A DNA stretch of 64,000 nt. It comes from an uncultured delta proteobacterium (GTDB lineage: Bacteria; Myxococcota_A; UBA9160; JAFDET01). The DNA is taken from positions 97,599 to 161,598 of the forward strand of contig CAMYLJ010000003.1 in the NCBI GenBank assembly GCA_947259215.1, read 5' to 3'. Every line of letters starts with the position of its first letter. Positions within the stretch are counted from its first letter, which is position 1. The translations under genes and the position numbers were made by a program. Under the pieces are notes generated by a model. The model saw only the letters and a list, made by a program, of their open reading frames with translations, made no database searches and was not told where the DNA came from. Positions 10,044 to 19,204 of this stretch are shown in pieces.

Positions 10044-10909
10044 ACGAGGCCGCGTCGCGCGTGATCTTCGTGAGCGGCCTCTCCGGCAGCGGCAAGACCA
10101 CGGCCATGGGGGCGCTCGAGGACCTGTCGTTCTACTGCGTCGACAACCTGCCTCCTGGGCTGATCGACCCGTTCCTCGAGCTCTGCGCCAAGGCCACGCC
10201 CCCGATCGCGAAGGTGGCCGCGGCCCTGGACGCCCGGGAAGCGTCCTTCCTGCGGGGGTTTCCGGCCGCGGTGGACGCGCTGCGGCGGCGCGGAGCCCAG
10301 GTCGAGGTGCTCTTCCTCGAGTGCGCGAACGAGGTGCTGGTCAACCGCTACCGCGAGACCCGGCGCGTGCATCCCCTGTCGCCGGGCGGTAGCGTCGAGG
10401 AGGGCATCGAGACCGAGCGGCGCCTGCTGGCGGACGTGGCCCAGCTGGCCGATCGGGTGATCGACACCTCCCCACTGAACGTGCACCAGCTGCGCGAGCT
10501 GCTGGTTCGCCACGTGGCGGGGGGCGCTCGCGAGACCGTGGTGAACCTGGTCTCCTTCGGCTTCCGGCACGGGGTCCCGGGCTCGGCGGAGCTGCTGTTC
10601 GACGTGCGCTTCCTGCCGAACCCCTATTTCGAGGCGGCCCTGCGCGAGCGCACCGGCGAGGACTCCGAGGTGGCGGAGTACGTGCTGAAACACGCCCGCA
10701 GCGACGCCTTGCTGGAGCAGCTGCGCCGCCTGCTGGGATTCCTGCTGCCCCTCTACGAAGAGGAAGGAAAAGCCTATCTTACGATCGGGGTTGGCTGCAC
10801 GGGGGGACAGCACCGCTCCGTGGCCATCGTGAATGCGCTCGCCGCCGAGCTGCGGGCGGGGGGGCGTGAAGTCAACGTGCAGCACCGTGAGCTGGAGCAC
10901 GTGCGATGA
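10040..10909 (+). CDS. rapZ: RNase adapter / nucleotide-binding protein RapZ
   Basis: P-loop protein of the YvcJ/RapZ family, 289 residues; in enterobacteria RapZ guides RNase E to the GlmZ sRNA and so controls amino-sugar synthesis. Walker A GLSGSGKTTA is at about 13-22, with the conserved CVDNLPPGL after it. The C-terminal domain carries FGFRHGVP, RFLPNPYF and GVGCTGGQHRSV, all family hallmarks. Start ATG overlaps the hprK stop; the stop overlaps the next start (ATGA). Whether an sRNA partner exists here is unknown. Confidence 0.95.
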   Translation: MNEAASRVIFVSGLSGSGKTTAMGALEDLSFYCVDNLPPGLIDPFLELCAKATPPIAKVAAALDAREASFLRGFPAAVDALRRRGAQVEVLFLECANEVLVNRYRETRRVHPLSPGGSVEEGIETERRLLADVAQLADRVIDTSPLNVHQLRELLVRHVAGGARETVVNLVSFGFRHGVPGSAELLFDVRFLPNPYFEAALRERTGEDSEVAEYVLKHARSDALLEQLRRLLGFLLPLYEEEGKAYLTIGVGCTGGQHRSVAIVNALAAELRAGGREVNVQHRELEHVR

Positions 10910-11316
10910 AGGTCGGGATCGTGATCGTCACCCACTACCGCCTGGGCGAGGAATTCCTCCAGGCGCTGGATCTGATCGTGCCGGAGCACCCGCCCTTCCA
11001 GGCGGTGTCCGTGGATCCGAAGCAGCCCGTGGACGAGATGCGCGCCGCCATCTCCCGGGCGATCCGCGGCGCCGACGCGGGGGAGGGCGTGCTCGTGCTG
11101 ACCGACATGTTCGGGGGCACGCCGTCGAACATCAGCCTCTCCTTCCTGGACGAGCACCGGGTGGAGGTGGTGACCGGCATCAACCTGCCCATGCTGATCA
11201 AGCTGGCCACGTTCGGCGAGGAGAAGCCCCTGGAGGAGCTGGCGCCGTTCATCGCCGGCTACGGCCAACGGAACATTTCGGTGGCCAGTGAAATCCTGCC
11301 GGACGACGCCGCGTGA
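10906..11316 (+). CDS. PTS mannose-family EIIA protein
   Basis: A 136-residue EIIA-Man domain with the phosphorylatable His10 in IVIVTHYRLG and the characteristic LTDMFGGTPSN loop. No EIIB, EIIC or EIID genes are nearby, so it is more likely a regulatory phosphoacceptor than part of a sugar transporter, as in other deltaproteobacterial ptsN-hprK-rapZ clusters. It overlaps rapZ and HPr by 4 bp each. Confidence 0.92.
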   Translation: MKVGIVIVTHYRLGEEFLQALDLIVPEHPPFQAVSVDPKQPVDEMRAAISRAIRGADAGEGVLVLTDMFGGTPSNISLSFLDEHRVEVVTGINLPMLIKLATFGEEKPLEELAPFIAGYGQRNISVASEILPDDAA

Positions 11317-11597
11317 GCCCGCAGCCGATCGAGCGCGAGTTCGTGGTGGCCTACGAGCTCGGGCTGCACGCGCGTCCTGCCGGCAGGTTCGTCACGTTGG
11401 CCGGCAAGTTCCGCGCAGAGGTCCAGGTAACGCGCGGCGGGGAGTGGGTCAGCGGCACGAGCGTGCTCTCCCTGCTCTCCCTGGCCGCCAGCCAGGGGAC
11501 GCGGCTCCGCATCCGCGCGCTGGGCGAGGACGCCGAGGCCGCGATCGTCGCCCTGGGCCAGCTGATCGAGAATCCCGACGCGATTGAAGGCGCCTAG
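11313..11597 (+). CDS. ptsH: Phosphocarrier protein HPr
   Basis: 94-residue HPr. The EI phosphorylation site His19 is in [10 protein letters not shown], and Ser50 in [14 protein letters not shown] occupies the place of Ser46, the HprK target, which fits the hprK gene upstream. GTG start overlapping the previous stop. It ends the operon: metK begins 50 bp later with its own ribosome-binding site. No gene for EI (ptsI) is visible anywhere in the window. Confidence 0.93.
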   Translation: MSPQPIEREFVVAYELGLHARPAGRFVTLAGKFRAEVQVTRGGEWVSGTSVLSLLSLAASQGTRLRIRALGEDAEAAIVALGQLIENPDAIEGA

Positions 11598-11647
11598 CCC
11601 ATTCCGTACCCTGCTGGGTCACTTCAGCCTGCGGAGAGAAATGCGCG

Positions 11648-12811
11648 ATGGCCAAGTCCCTGTTCACCTCCGAGTCCGTTTCCCCGGGTCACCCCGACAA
11701 GCTCTGCGACCAGGTGTCGGACGCCGTTCTCGACGCCATGCTCGCGCAGGACCGGCACTCGCGCGTCGCCTGCGAAACCCTCACCACCACCGGGCTGGTG
11801 ATGGTGGCCGGGGAGGTGACCACCCAGGCCCAGCTCCACCTGCCGGCGCTGATCCGCGAGGTCGTCTGCGACATCGGCTACACCAGCTCGGACATGGGCT
11901 TCGACGGCAACACCTGCGCCGTCGAGGTGGCCCTGGGCCAGCAGTCGCCGGACATCTCCCAGGGGGTGTCCGAGGGCGAAGGGCTCCACAAGGAGCAGGG
12001 CGCGGGCGACCAGGGCATGATGTTCGGGTACGCCTGCGACGAGACGCCCGAGCTGATGCCCGCGCCGATCCGGCTGGCGCACCGGCTGATGGAGTCCCAC
12101 CGGAGCCACTTCGAATCCGGCGAGCTCGAGTATCTGCGGCCCGACGCGAAGAGCCAGGTCACCATCGAGTACGCCAAGGGCCAGCCGGTGCGCGTGTCGG
12201 CAGTCGTGCTCTCGACCCAGCACGACCCCGACGTGTCCCACGATCAGCTCAAGAAGGACGCGATCGACCGCATCATCAAGCCGTCGCTCCCCTCCGAGTG
12301 GCTGGACGACGACACGGTCTTCCACGTGAACCCGACCGGCCGCTTCGTGGTGGGAGGGCCAATGGGCGACGCCGGTCTCACCGGGCGCAAGATCATCGTC
12401 GACACCTACGGGGGCATGGGCCGCCACGGGGGCGGCGCCTTCTCGGGCAAGGATCCCTCCAAGGTGGACCGCAGCGCCGCCTACGCCGCGCGCTGGGTGG
12501 CCAAGAACCTGGTGGCCGCGGGACTGGCCCGCCGCTGCGAGGTCCAGGTGGCCTACGCGATCGGCGTGGCCGAGCCGGTCTCGATCCGGGTGGAGACCTT
12601 CGGCACGGGCAACCACGACGAAGACACCCTGGTGCGCCTGGTGCGCAAGCACTTCGACCTGACGCCGCGGGGGATCATCGAGGGGCTGGACCTGCTGCAG
12701 CCTCGCTACCGCGCGACCGCGGCCTTCGGGCACTTCGGGCGCGAGAACCAGGGCTTCCCCTGGGAGGAGACCGGCAAGGCCGAGGCGCTGCGCCGCGACG
12801 CCGCCCGCTAG
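11648..12811 (+). CDS. metK: S-adenosylmethionine synthetase
   Basis: Makes S-adenosylmethionine from methionine and ATP; 387 residues, the normal length. Conserved blocks include [19 protein letters not shown] at the N-terminus, [15 protein letters not shown] in the middle and [19 protein letters not shown] near residue 260. GGAGAGAA precedes the ATG. The 50-bp upstream gap is too short for a known SAM riboswitch, and none is recognised. Repeat copy B starts immediately after the stop codon. Confidence 0.97.
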   Translation: MAKSLFTSESVSPGHPDKLCDQVSDAVLDAMLAQDRHSRVACETLTTTGLVMVAGEVTTQAQLHLPALIREVVCDIGYTSSDMGFDGNTCAVEVALGQQSPDISQGVSEGEGLHKEQGAGDQGMMFGYACDETPELMPAPIRLAHRLMESHRSHFESGELEYLRPDAKSQVTIEYAKGQPVRVSAVVLSTQHDPDVSHDQLKKDAIDRIIKPSLPSEWLDDDTVFHVNPTGRFVVGGPMGDAGLTGRKIIVDTYGGMGRHGGGAFSGKDPSKVDRSAAYAARWVAKNLVAAGLARRCEVQVAYAIGVAEPVSIRVETFGTGNHDEDTLVRLVRKHFDLTPRGIIEGLDLLQPRYRATAAFGHFGRENQGFPWEETGKAEALRRDAAR

Positions 12812-12812
12812 C

Positions 12813-12910
12813 TGCTGAACTTCGCTCGCCTGCGGGATGCCGAAGAGTCGGAAGTCGGCCGGGAGCCGACTTCCCAGCCCGCTTGGCGCTGTCGCTGAGA
12901 CCGCTGCGCG
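12813..12910 (+). repeat. Dispersed ~100-bp hairpin repeat, copy B
   Basis: This starts one base after the metK stop codon and matches copy A (89-187, opposite strand) along its length. It holds a perfect 10-bp stem, GGAAGTCGGC at 12850-12859 and GCCGACTTCC at 12865-12874, with a 5-nt loop. Its first 22 bp (12814-12835) also recur exactly at 31028-31049 after another stop codon. Confidence 0.78.
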
Positions 12911-12945
12911 GGGGGCGACTCGGGGGTCGCCCTTTGCCGGCTTGC

Positions 12946-12974
12946 TTGAAAATCCCCACGCGCCGTGCGATACC
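12946..12974 (+). promoter_or_regulatory. Possible promoter of the SpoIID gene
   Basis: TTGAAA (12946-12951), 17 bp, then GATACC (12969-12974; TACCCC in an overlapping frame). The start would fall about 3 nt before the ATG at 12984, so this transcript also looks leaderless. Confidence 0.4.
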
Positions 12975-12983
12975 CCGCACGCG

Positions 12984-14078
12984 ATGGGGGGTCCGCGCGC
13001 GCGCATCGGCTGGGGGGCGGTTCCGGCGCTCCTGGCCGCCGGACTCGCGGCGGGCGCCGCCTGGGGAGACTCCCTCGAGGCGCGGCCCCTGGAGCCCTGG
13101 TTGCGCGTCCTGCTCTACGAAGGCGGCGGCCCGGTCCGGGTCGCCGGCGCCCGGCTGCGGCCCGCCCGCGGCGGTCTGGAGCGAAACGGTCGTGCCGCCG
13201 GCTCGCGGATTGCGGTCCCCGGACCGGCGGACGTGCAGGGCACCCGCTACCGCGGCCGCATCCTCGTGGAGCGGACCGGGGCCGGCCTGCGGGTGATCAA
13301 CGAGGTCCCGGTGGAGCGCTACGTGGAGGGGATCCTGCTGAGGGAGGTCTACCCCAGCTGGGGCGACAGCGTGCTGCGGGCCCAGGCGGTGGTGGCGCGG
13401 ACCTACGCCCTGCACCGCAAGCGCCTGAGCCCGGACCCCGCGTACCATCTCACGGCGGGCCCCGAGAGCCAGGTCTACGGGGGCCTCGACGCCGAGGCGC
13501 CGGTGGCCCGGAACGCCGTCTCCGCCACCCGCGGCGAGGTCCTGATCTGGCAGGGCGAGCCCATCCTGGCCGCCTACCACTCCGCCTCGGGCGGCCGCAC
13601 CGCCAGCTCGGAGGAGGTGTGGGGGCGCCCGCTCCCGTACCTCGTGAGCGTGCCGGTGGAGGGCGAGGAGAATTCTCCCCGCACCTACTGGCGGATTCCC
13701 GTTCCGGCCGCGACTCTGGGGCGGGCCCTGGGGTCGCTGGGCTTCCGGACGGGCCGTGTGCGCGAGGTGCGGGTGCTCGACCGCTCGCCCAGCGGACGGG
13801 TGGCGGAGGCCGAAGTCCGGGGCGGCTCCGGCCGGGTCCGTGTGGACGGGCGCGTGCTCCGGCGCGCGGCCGGAGGCCTGCCGAGCACGCTCTTCGAGGT
13901 GCGGCGGGACGGAGACGGGTTTCTGTTCATCGGCTCGGGACACGGCCACGGAGTGGGCATGAGTCAGTGGGGCGCGCAGGCCATGGCGGAGCGCGGCGCC
14001 AGCTATCGGGAGATCCTGGCGCGCTTCTATCCGGGGGCGCGGCTGCGGCCCGATTGGGGCATGGGAGACGAAGGATGA
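12984..14078 (+). CDS. SpoIID/LytB-domain protein (putative peptidoglycan lytic enzyme)
   Basis: Exported SpoIID-family protein, 364 residues; SpoIID is a lytic transglycosylase acting on denuded glycan, and related LytB proteins enhance amidases. A signal peptide (about 8-28) is followed by VERYVEGILLREVYPSW, QAVVARTYAL, YHSASGGRTASSEEVW and the C-terminal signature SGSGHGHGVGMSQWGA. The ATG at 12984 gives the signal peptide; codons before it belong to the repeat. No SD sequence is present. The stop overlaps yajC by 4 bp. Confidence 0.88.
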   Translation: MGGPRARIGWGAVPALLAAGLAAGAAWGDSLEARPLEPWLRVLLYEGGGPVRVAGARLRPARGGLERNGRAAGSRIAVPGPADVQGTRYRGRILVERTGAGLRVINEVPVERYVEGILLREVYPSWGDSVLRAQAVVARTYALHRKRLSPDPAYHLTAGPESQVYGGLDAEAPVARNAVSATRGEVLIWQGEPILAAYHSASGGRTASSEEVWGRPLPYLVSVPVEGEENSPRTYWRIPVPAATLGRALGSLGFRTGRVREVRVLDRSPSGRVAEAEVRGGSGRVRVDGRVLRRAAGGLPSTLFEVRRDGDGFLFIGSGHGHGVGMSQWGAQAMAERGASYREILARFYPGARLRPDWGMGDEG

Positions 14079-14395
14079 ACGCCGTCCTCGCCAGCATCGC
14101 GCTCCAGGCGGGTCAGCCGCGTGGCCTCCAGCCCCTCGACTTCCTGCCCTTCGTGGCGATCTTCTTCATCTTCTACTTCCTGCTGATCCGGCCCCAGCAG
14201 CGCCGCCAGAAAGAGCAGGACCAGATGCTGTCCGCCATCGCGAAGGGCGACCAGGTCGTGACCCGCGGCGGGCTGCACGGGCGGGTCACGGGCCTGACCG
14301 ACGACGTCCTGACGGTGGAGATCGCGGACCGGGTGCGGGTGAAGATCGCTCGCAGCGGCATCGAGACGGTGTCCAGGAAGGGCGGGGACGCGTGA
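14075..14395 (+). CDS. yajC: Preprotein translocase subunit YajC
   Basis: Small accessory inner-membrane subunit of the SecDF-YajC complex, 106 residues. One membrane helix (FLPFVAIFFIFYFLLI, about 24-39) is followed by the family sequence RPQQRRQKEQDQM and the cytoplasmic KGDQVVTRGGLHGRV region. Its start overlaps the SpoIID stop, and its stop overlaps secD by 4 bp. Confidence 0.96.
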   Translation: MNAVLASIALQAGQPRGLQPLDFLPFVAIFFIFYFLLIRPQQRRQKEQDQMLSAIAKGDQVVTRGGLHGRVTGLTDDVLTVEIADRVRVKIARSGIETVSRKGGDA

Positions 14396-15984
14396 GCATT
14401 CGCGCGCGCGGCATCCTCGTCGGCCTGTTCGTGGCGTTCATCGGCTTATTCGCCGCCAGCAACTTCGCGTCGGAGGCCACCCGCAGGGCGAGTGGGCTCC
14501 TGCCCGACCAGGGCATGCGGCTCGGGCTCGACCTGCGCGGCGGCATCCACTGGGTCATCGGCGTCACGCTCGACAAGGCGGTCGAAGACGAGCTCAGCTT
14601 CCTGGCCCGCAACCTCAACAACAGCTTCGAAGAGGAGAAGCTCTTCGGCGCCAAGGCGGTGGTCGAGGAAGGCCAGCTGGAGGTGCGTGCCGGCGCGGAT
14701 CAGCGGGCCCGGGTGCGCGAGCTGGCCCAGGAGACCGACGTCCTGCGCGAGCTGGATGCCTCGACGGCGGGCAGCAGCGTCTACGGGCTCAGCGACGACT
14801 GGCGCGGCGAGGTGCGCGAGCGCGCCATGCAGCAGGTGCTGGAGGTGCTTCGCAATCGCGTCTCCGATCCGGCGACGGGCATCGCCGAGTCGGTGATCAC
14901 GCGACAGGGCACCGACCGGGTGCTGGTCCAGATCCCCGGTGGCGAGGTCGACCGCGAGAAGGCCCGCAGCATCCTGGACGTGACCGGGCGGCTCGAGTTC
15001 AAGATCGTCCAGGACCAGGCGGCCTCCGCCGAGATCCTGGAGGGCAAGTACCCGGCCGGGCTGCCCGAGGCGACGGAGATCGTCTTCGAGCGCGACGCGG
15101 AGACCCAGCGCGAGATCATGGCCTACCTGGTGCCGAAGGACCCGGCGATCACGGGCCAGTACCTGGCCGACGCCCGCGTGGGCTTCGACAATCGCCAGCG
15201 CCCGATCGTCAACTTCCGCTGGACGCCCGAGGGCGGCGAGCTGTTCGGGACGATCACCGAGGAGAACATCCAGAAGCCGCTGGCGATCATCCTGGACGGC
15301 AACGTCCGGAGTGCACCGGTGATCCGCAGCCGGATCTCGATGCAGGGCCAGATCGAGGGCCGCTTCACCACCCAGGAGGCGTCGGACCTGGCGATCGTGC
15401 TGCGGGCCGGCTCGCTGTCGGTCCCGGTGGTGATCGAGGAGGAGCGCACCGTCGGCCCGGCACTCGGCGCGAACTCCGTGCGCCGCGGCGTGCGCGCCTC
15501 GATCCTCGGCCTGGTGGGCGTGGTGCTCTTCACCTGCTTCTACTACCGGGGTGCGGGCGCGCTGGCCAGCGTGGCCCTGGGCACGAACCTGATCCTGATC
15601 ATCGGACTCATGTCCCTGCCCGAGGCGGCAGCCACCCTCACCCTGCCGGGCATCGCGGGCCTGGTGTTGACCGTCGGCATGGCGATCGACGCCAACGTGA
15701 TCATCTTCGAGCGGATCCGGGAGGAGCTGCGCAGCGGCAAGCTGCCGCGGGCCGCCGTGGACACCGGCTTCCAGAAGGCCCGCTGGACGATTCTCGACGC
15801 CAACATCACGACGCTCATCACGGCGGTCGTGCTGTACGAGTTCGGTACCGGGCCGATCAAGGGATTCGCGGTCACCCTGTCGATCGGCATCCTCACCAGC
15901 GTCTTTTCCGCCCTCGTGATCACGCGGCTGCTCTTCGACCTGATCCTGCGCGGCAATCGCCGCCTGGACGCGCTCTCGATCTAG
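14392..15984 (+). CDS. secD: Protein translocase subunit SecD
   Basis: Proton-motive-force-coupled subunit that pulls exported proteins from SecYEG; 530 residues. An N-terminal helix is followed by LGLDLRGGIHWVIGV (D1 motif), a large periplasmic domain, then FTTQEASDLAIVLRAGSLSVPV and the six-helix RND-like membrane part with GMAIDANVIIFERIREEL, the D4 signature. GTG start in GTGA overlap with yajC. secF follows after 12 bp. Confidence 0.97.
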   Translation: MSIRARGILVGLFVAFIGLFAASNFASEATRRASGLLPDQGMRLGLDLRGGIHWVIGVTLDKAVEDELSFLARNLNNSFEEEKLFGAKAVVEEGQLEVRAGADQRARVRELAQETDVLRELDASTAGSSVYGLSDDWRGEVRERAMQQVLEVLRNRVSDPATGIAESVITRQGTDRVLVQIPGGEVDREKARSILDVTGRLEFKIVQDQAASAEILEGKYPAGLPEATEIVFERDAETQREIMAYLVPKDPAITGQYLADARVGFDNRQRPIVNFRWTPEGGELFGTITEENIQKPLAIILDGNVRSAPVIRSRISMQGQIEGRFTTQEASDLAIVLRAGSLSVPVVIEEERTVGPALGANSVRRGVRASILGLVGVVLFTCFYYRGAGALASVALGTNLILIIGLMSLPEAAATLTLPGIAGLVLTVGMAIDANVIIFERIREELRSGKLPRAAVDTGFQKARWTILDANITTLITAVVLYEFGTGPIKGFAVTLSIGILTSVFSALVITRLLFDLILRGNRRLDALSI

Positions 15985-15996
15985 GAGGAAGACGGC

Positions 15997-16899
15997 GTGC
16001 GCGAGATCATCCGGCCCGGAACCCACTTCGACTTCGTCGGGAAGTGGCGGATCTGTGCAGTGATCTCCGCCGCCGTGTTGCTGGCCGGCCTCGTCGCCAC
16101 CCAGGTCCAGGGCATCCGCTTCGGGATCGACTTCGCGGGCGGCACCGAGATGCTGGTCCGGTTCGGCGAAGAGACGCCCGTCGACGAGGAGGCGATCCGC
16201 GGCGCGCTCCAGGAGCAGGGCGTCGAGGCGCAGGTGGTGCGCTTCGGGGACCTGGGCGGAAACGAGTTCTCCGTGCGCTTCGCCGGCGAGCCGGGCGAGA
16301 AGGGCGAGCACGTGGACGCGGTCCGCGCCGGTCTCGAGGCCGCGTTCGGCGAGCTCATCGTCGACCGGGTGGAGTTCGTCGGGCCCAAGGTGGGCGCCGA
16401 GCTGCGTCGGGACGGCCTGGCGGCCCTGGGCTGGGCCTGCGCGCTGATCCTCGTGTACGTGGCCTTTCGCTTCTCGACGCGCTTCGCGCCGGGTGCGGTC
16501 GTCGCCCTGGTGCACGACGTCCTGATCACGGCCGGCCTCTTCGTGATCCTGGGTCTCGAGTTCGACCTGCGCGTGCTGGCCGCGCTGCTGGCGATCATGG
16601 GCTACAGCCTGAACGACACCATCATCGTCTACGACCGCATCCGCGAGAACATGGAGATCCGCACCAAGGCGGACCTGCCCGAGGTCCTGAACCTGAGCGT
16701 GAACCAGACGCTCTCACGCACGTTCCTGACCTCGGGCACCACCATGCTGGCGGTGCTCGCGCTGCTCTTCCTGGGCGGTGAGGTGATCCGACCCTTCGCC
16801 CTGGCCATGGCCATCGGGATCGTGGTCGGAACGTACTCGTCCGTCTACATCGCCGCGCCCATGCTGCTCCTGCTGGAGCAGCGCTTCGCGAAGAGCTAG
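15997..16899 (+). CDS. secF: Protein translocase subunit SecF
   Basis: Partner of SecD, 300 residues with six membrane segments. IDFAGGTEMLVRF near residue 45 and the C-terminal MGYSLNDTIIVYDRIREN are the family's signatures. GTG start preceded by AGGAGGA. The gene faces bactofilin convergently; two hairpins fill the gap. Confidence 0.97.
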   Translation: MREIIRPGTHFDFVGKWRICAVISAAVLLAGLVATQVQGIRFGIDFAGGTEMLVRFGEETPVDEEAIRGALQEQGVEAQVVRFGDLGGNEFSVRFAGEPGEKGEHVDAVRAGLEAAFGELIVDRVEFVGPKVGAELRRDGLAALGWACALILVYVAFRFSTRFAPGAVVALVHDVLITAGLFVILGLEFDLRVLAALLAIMGYSLNDTIIVYDRIRENMEIRTKADLPEVLNLSVNQTLSRTFLTSGTTMLAVLALLFLGGEVIRPFALAMAIGIVVGTYSSVYIAAPMLLLLEQRFAKS

Positions 16900-16902
16900 C
16901 AG

Positions 16903-16952
16903 GCCGACCCTCGGGTCGGCTTGCGCCGCAAACGGAGCCCTTCGGGCTCCGT
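16903..16952. terminator. Two hairpins between convergent secF and bactofilin
   Basis: GCCGACCC-TC-GGGTCGGC (16903-16920) and ACGGAGCCC-TTC-GGGCTCCGT (16932-16952, a UUCG-type tetraloop) are strong stems. They lie in the 56-bp gap between two convergent genes, so they probably stop transcription in both directions. Long U-tracts are absent. Confidence 0.7.
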
Positions 16953-16955
16953 CAG

Positions 16956-17507
16956 CTAGGGCGTCGGCCGGGGTTCGCCGCCCACGGGGCCGACCGGCTT
17001 GGGAGACGGGCTCGCCTGCTTGATCGCGCCGGCGCCGCCCTTGTCGTCCATCTGGATCGAGCCGTTGATGCGGGCGCCTTCCTGGACGATCAGCCGCGGC
17101 GCGCGCACGTCGCCGTCCACCACGCCCGTGGCCTGGACTTCCACGCGCTCGGAGCCGTTCACGTTCCCGGCCACGCGTCCCACGACCGTCACGGCCTTGG
17201 CGTGCACGTCGGCCTTCACGTGGCCGTTGGCCCCGATCGTGAGCTCGCTCTGAGGCAGGTCGACCTTGCCCTCGACCTTGCCTTCGATCACCAGGTCTTC
17301 TTCCCCGGTGAGATCGCCCTTGATCGAGATCGACTTGCCAATATTCGCCATCTCGCTGTCCCCTCTCATCGGCGGATTCCCCGCTCCCGGGCCCACGGCC
17401 GGCTGGGTTCGCGCCGCCGGGTGATCCGCATCACGTTTTTGGTCACCCAGCGCGGTCGCTGCCGCTTCCGGCTCGCCATCCCGTCGCTTGCCTCCAAACA
17501 GACTCAC
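16956..17507 (-). CDS. Bactofilin-family cytoskeletal protein
   Basis: Polymer-forming protein that builds filaments for cell shape, pole or envelope functions; 183 residues. A disordered N-terminus (1-53) is followed by the right-handed beta-helix of repeated hydrophobic strands (about 55-155: SISIKGDLTGEEDLVIEGKV, HVKADVHAKAVTVVGRVAGN, VVDGDVRAPRLIV) and a Pro-rich tail. GTG start after GGCGGAGG. A TAGACT box (17538-17543) overlaps the stop codon of the TolC gene 33 bp upstream, so it may be read from that operon or from its own promoter. Confidence 0.92.
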   Translation of the reverse strand: MSLFGGKRRDGEPEAAATALGDQKRDADHPAARTQPAVGPGAGNPPMRGDSEMANIGKSISIKGDLTGEEDLVIEGKVEGKVDLPQSELTIGANGHVKADVHAKAVTVVGRVAGNVNGSERVEVQATGVVDGDVRAPRLIVQEGARINGSIQMDDKGGAGAIKQASPSPKPVGPVGGEPRPTP

Positions 17508-17540
17508 GCCTGCCTCCGCCCCGTTCCCGATCGGCGCAGT

Positions 17541-19151
17541 CTACCTCATAGCCCGCACCTGATCGATCATGACGTTGCGGGTCTTGAGGATGGTGCCCTG
17601 CTGGCGGTCGAGCGCCACGATCGAGTTGCGGTAGATGCGGATCGCGTCGATCAGCTCGCTCTGGGATCGGACGAACTCCTGCTGGCGCAGCAGCACGTCG
17701 AAGGGCGTGGACTCTCCCTGCTCGAGGCGGATCCGCTCGGCCCGCAGCTGTTCCTCCGCCGCCGTGACGGCGCGCTCGGCCGCCACGATGCCCTTCTGGG
17801 CGGCCTCCAGAGTGCGCGCTGCCCGGCGCACGTCCACGATGATGTCCTGCTCGAGCCGGGCCAGCTGGGAGCCGGCCTTGCGCAGGTCGATGCTGGCCCG
17901 GGTGGCGTTGGAGCGGGCCGTCTTGTTCAGGAGCGGGATCGAGAGCAGGCCGCGCACCGACGCGTCCTGGGCGTTGTCGAAGGTGTCTTGGGACCCCCAG
18001 TAGTTGCGGGGAATGCCCACGATGGGCGCGCGCGGTTCGCCGAAGATGTTCGGTGCTTTGTTGGTGCTTCCCGAGAGGCCGTTGAAACCGTAGCTCGCCT
18101 CCAGGTCGAGCTGGGGCAGGCGCTGGTTGTTGCGGAACTTGACCTCGATCTGGCGCCGCTCGATCTCCTGGCGCGCGCCAGCCAGCTCCGGGCGATTCTC
18201 GAAGGCCTTGCGCGCGGCCTCTTCCACGTCGATCTCGTAGGCGATGTAGGCGTCGGGCCGGTCGCTGGCGGTCACCTCCAGCTCGGAGCCCGGACGCAGT
18301 CCGCGCCCCAGCACCGCGTCCATCAGGTCGTCCTGGGCGTTCTGGTGGGCGTTCGTGGCCCGGATCAGCTCCACCTCGCGCAGCGCCAGGCCGGCCTCGG
18401 CCTCGGTGACCTCGACCCGCGACACCACGCCCACCTCGTACTGGGTCTCGGTCTGCCGCAGCAGCTCCTGGGCGGTCTCCACGCTCTTCTCCGCGACGCC
18501 CTCTTCCTCCTCGGCTGCCGCCAGGTCCCAGTAGGCGATCTCGATGCTCTGGACCGTGTCCATCACCTGGCGCCGGAAGTTCTCCTCCTCGATGCCGTAC
18601 AGGACCCGGGTCTGCTTGACGCGGGTCCAGTCCTGGTCCCAGATCAGGTTGCGCAGCAGGGGCACGCGGAAGGACGCCACGAGCCTGGTGCGGTACTCGG
18701 GCGAGAGGTCCTGGATGGACGACGACGTGGTGAGGCGCTTGCCCTCGTAGTTCACGCCGTAGGTTGCGTTCAGCCAGGGGATCTTGCCGTTCAGCCCGGA
18801 CCGGCCGCCGAGCTCGCGATCGACCAGCAGGTTGGCGTCCTGGAGGGAGCTGGCGACCGGCCTCTCGAAGCTGTCCCAGCCGAAGTCGGCGCTGAACTCG
18901 GGGTCGTAGGCGCCCCAGGCCGCCTGAAACTCCTCCCAGGAGAGCAGCGGATCGTAGCGTGTGACCTCCACGTCGAGGTTGTTCTTCAACCCCATCGCGA
19001 TGGCTTCCGCGATGCTCAGCTCGTACCTGCCGAGCAGCGTGGGCGGAGGCGCGAGATCCGATCCGTCGTCCCGCTCTCCCTGTGCGCCGGCGCTGCCGGC
19101 GAACGCGGAGGAGAGGGCGACGCTGAGGCAGAAGACGTAGCGCAAGGGCAT
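17541..19151 (-). CDS. TolC-family outer membrane protein
   Basis: Outer-membrane channel with a long periplasmic alpha-barrel, for drug efflux or type I secretion; 536 residues. A signal peptide (about 5-22, SAGAQG) leads into an internally duplicated structure with YELSIAEAIAMGLKNNLDVEV and, in the second half, IEVDVEEAARKAFENRPELAGARQEIERRQIEVKF, the usual two-helix repeats. The ATG at 19151 has GGAGGAA upstream. No membrane-fusion protein or ABC partner is adjacent, so the pump it serves is unknown. Confidence 0.88.
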   Translation of the reverse strand: MPLRYVFCLSVALSSAFAGSAGAQGERDDGSDLAPPPTLLGRYELSIAEAIAMGLKNNLDVEVTRYDPLLSWEEFQAAWGAYDPEFSADFGWDSFERPVASSLQDANLLVDRELGGRSGLNGKIPWLNATYGVNYEGKRLTTSSSIQDLSPEYRTRLVASFRVPLLRNLIWDQDWTRVKQTRVLYGIEEENFRRQVMDTVQSIEIAYWDLAAAEEEEGVAEKSVETAQELLRQTETQYEVGVVSRVEVTEAEAGLALREVELIRATNAHQNAQDDLMDAVLGRGLRPGSELEVTASDRPDAYIAYEIDVEEAARKAFENRPELAGARQEIERRQIEVKFRNNQRLPQLDLEASYGFNGLSGSTNKAPNIFGEPRAPIVGIPRNYWGSQDTFDNAQDASVRGLLSIPLLNKTARSNATRASIDLRKAGSQLARLEQDIIVDVRRAARTLEAAQKGIVAAERAVTAAEEQLRAERIRLEQGESTPFDVLLRQQEFVRSQSELIDAIRIYRNSIVALDRQQGTILKTRNVMIDQVRAMR

Positions 19152-19192
19152 GGTGGTTCCTCCGCGGCGCAGCCTAGCAAAGGGCCATTGGC

Positions 19193-19198
19193 TACCTT
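19193..19198 (+). promoter_or_regulatory. -10-like box 6 nt before ispD
   Basis: TACCTT ends 6 nt before the ispD ATG, and no SD sequence is present, consistent with a leaderless transcript. No clear -35 is seen. Confidence 0.35.
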
Positions 19199-19204
19199 CG
19201 GCGC

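Noticed and set aside
11598..11647. SAM riboswitch before metK
   Set aside because: The gap is only 50 bp and no conserved SAM aptamer elements are visible.
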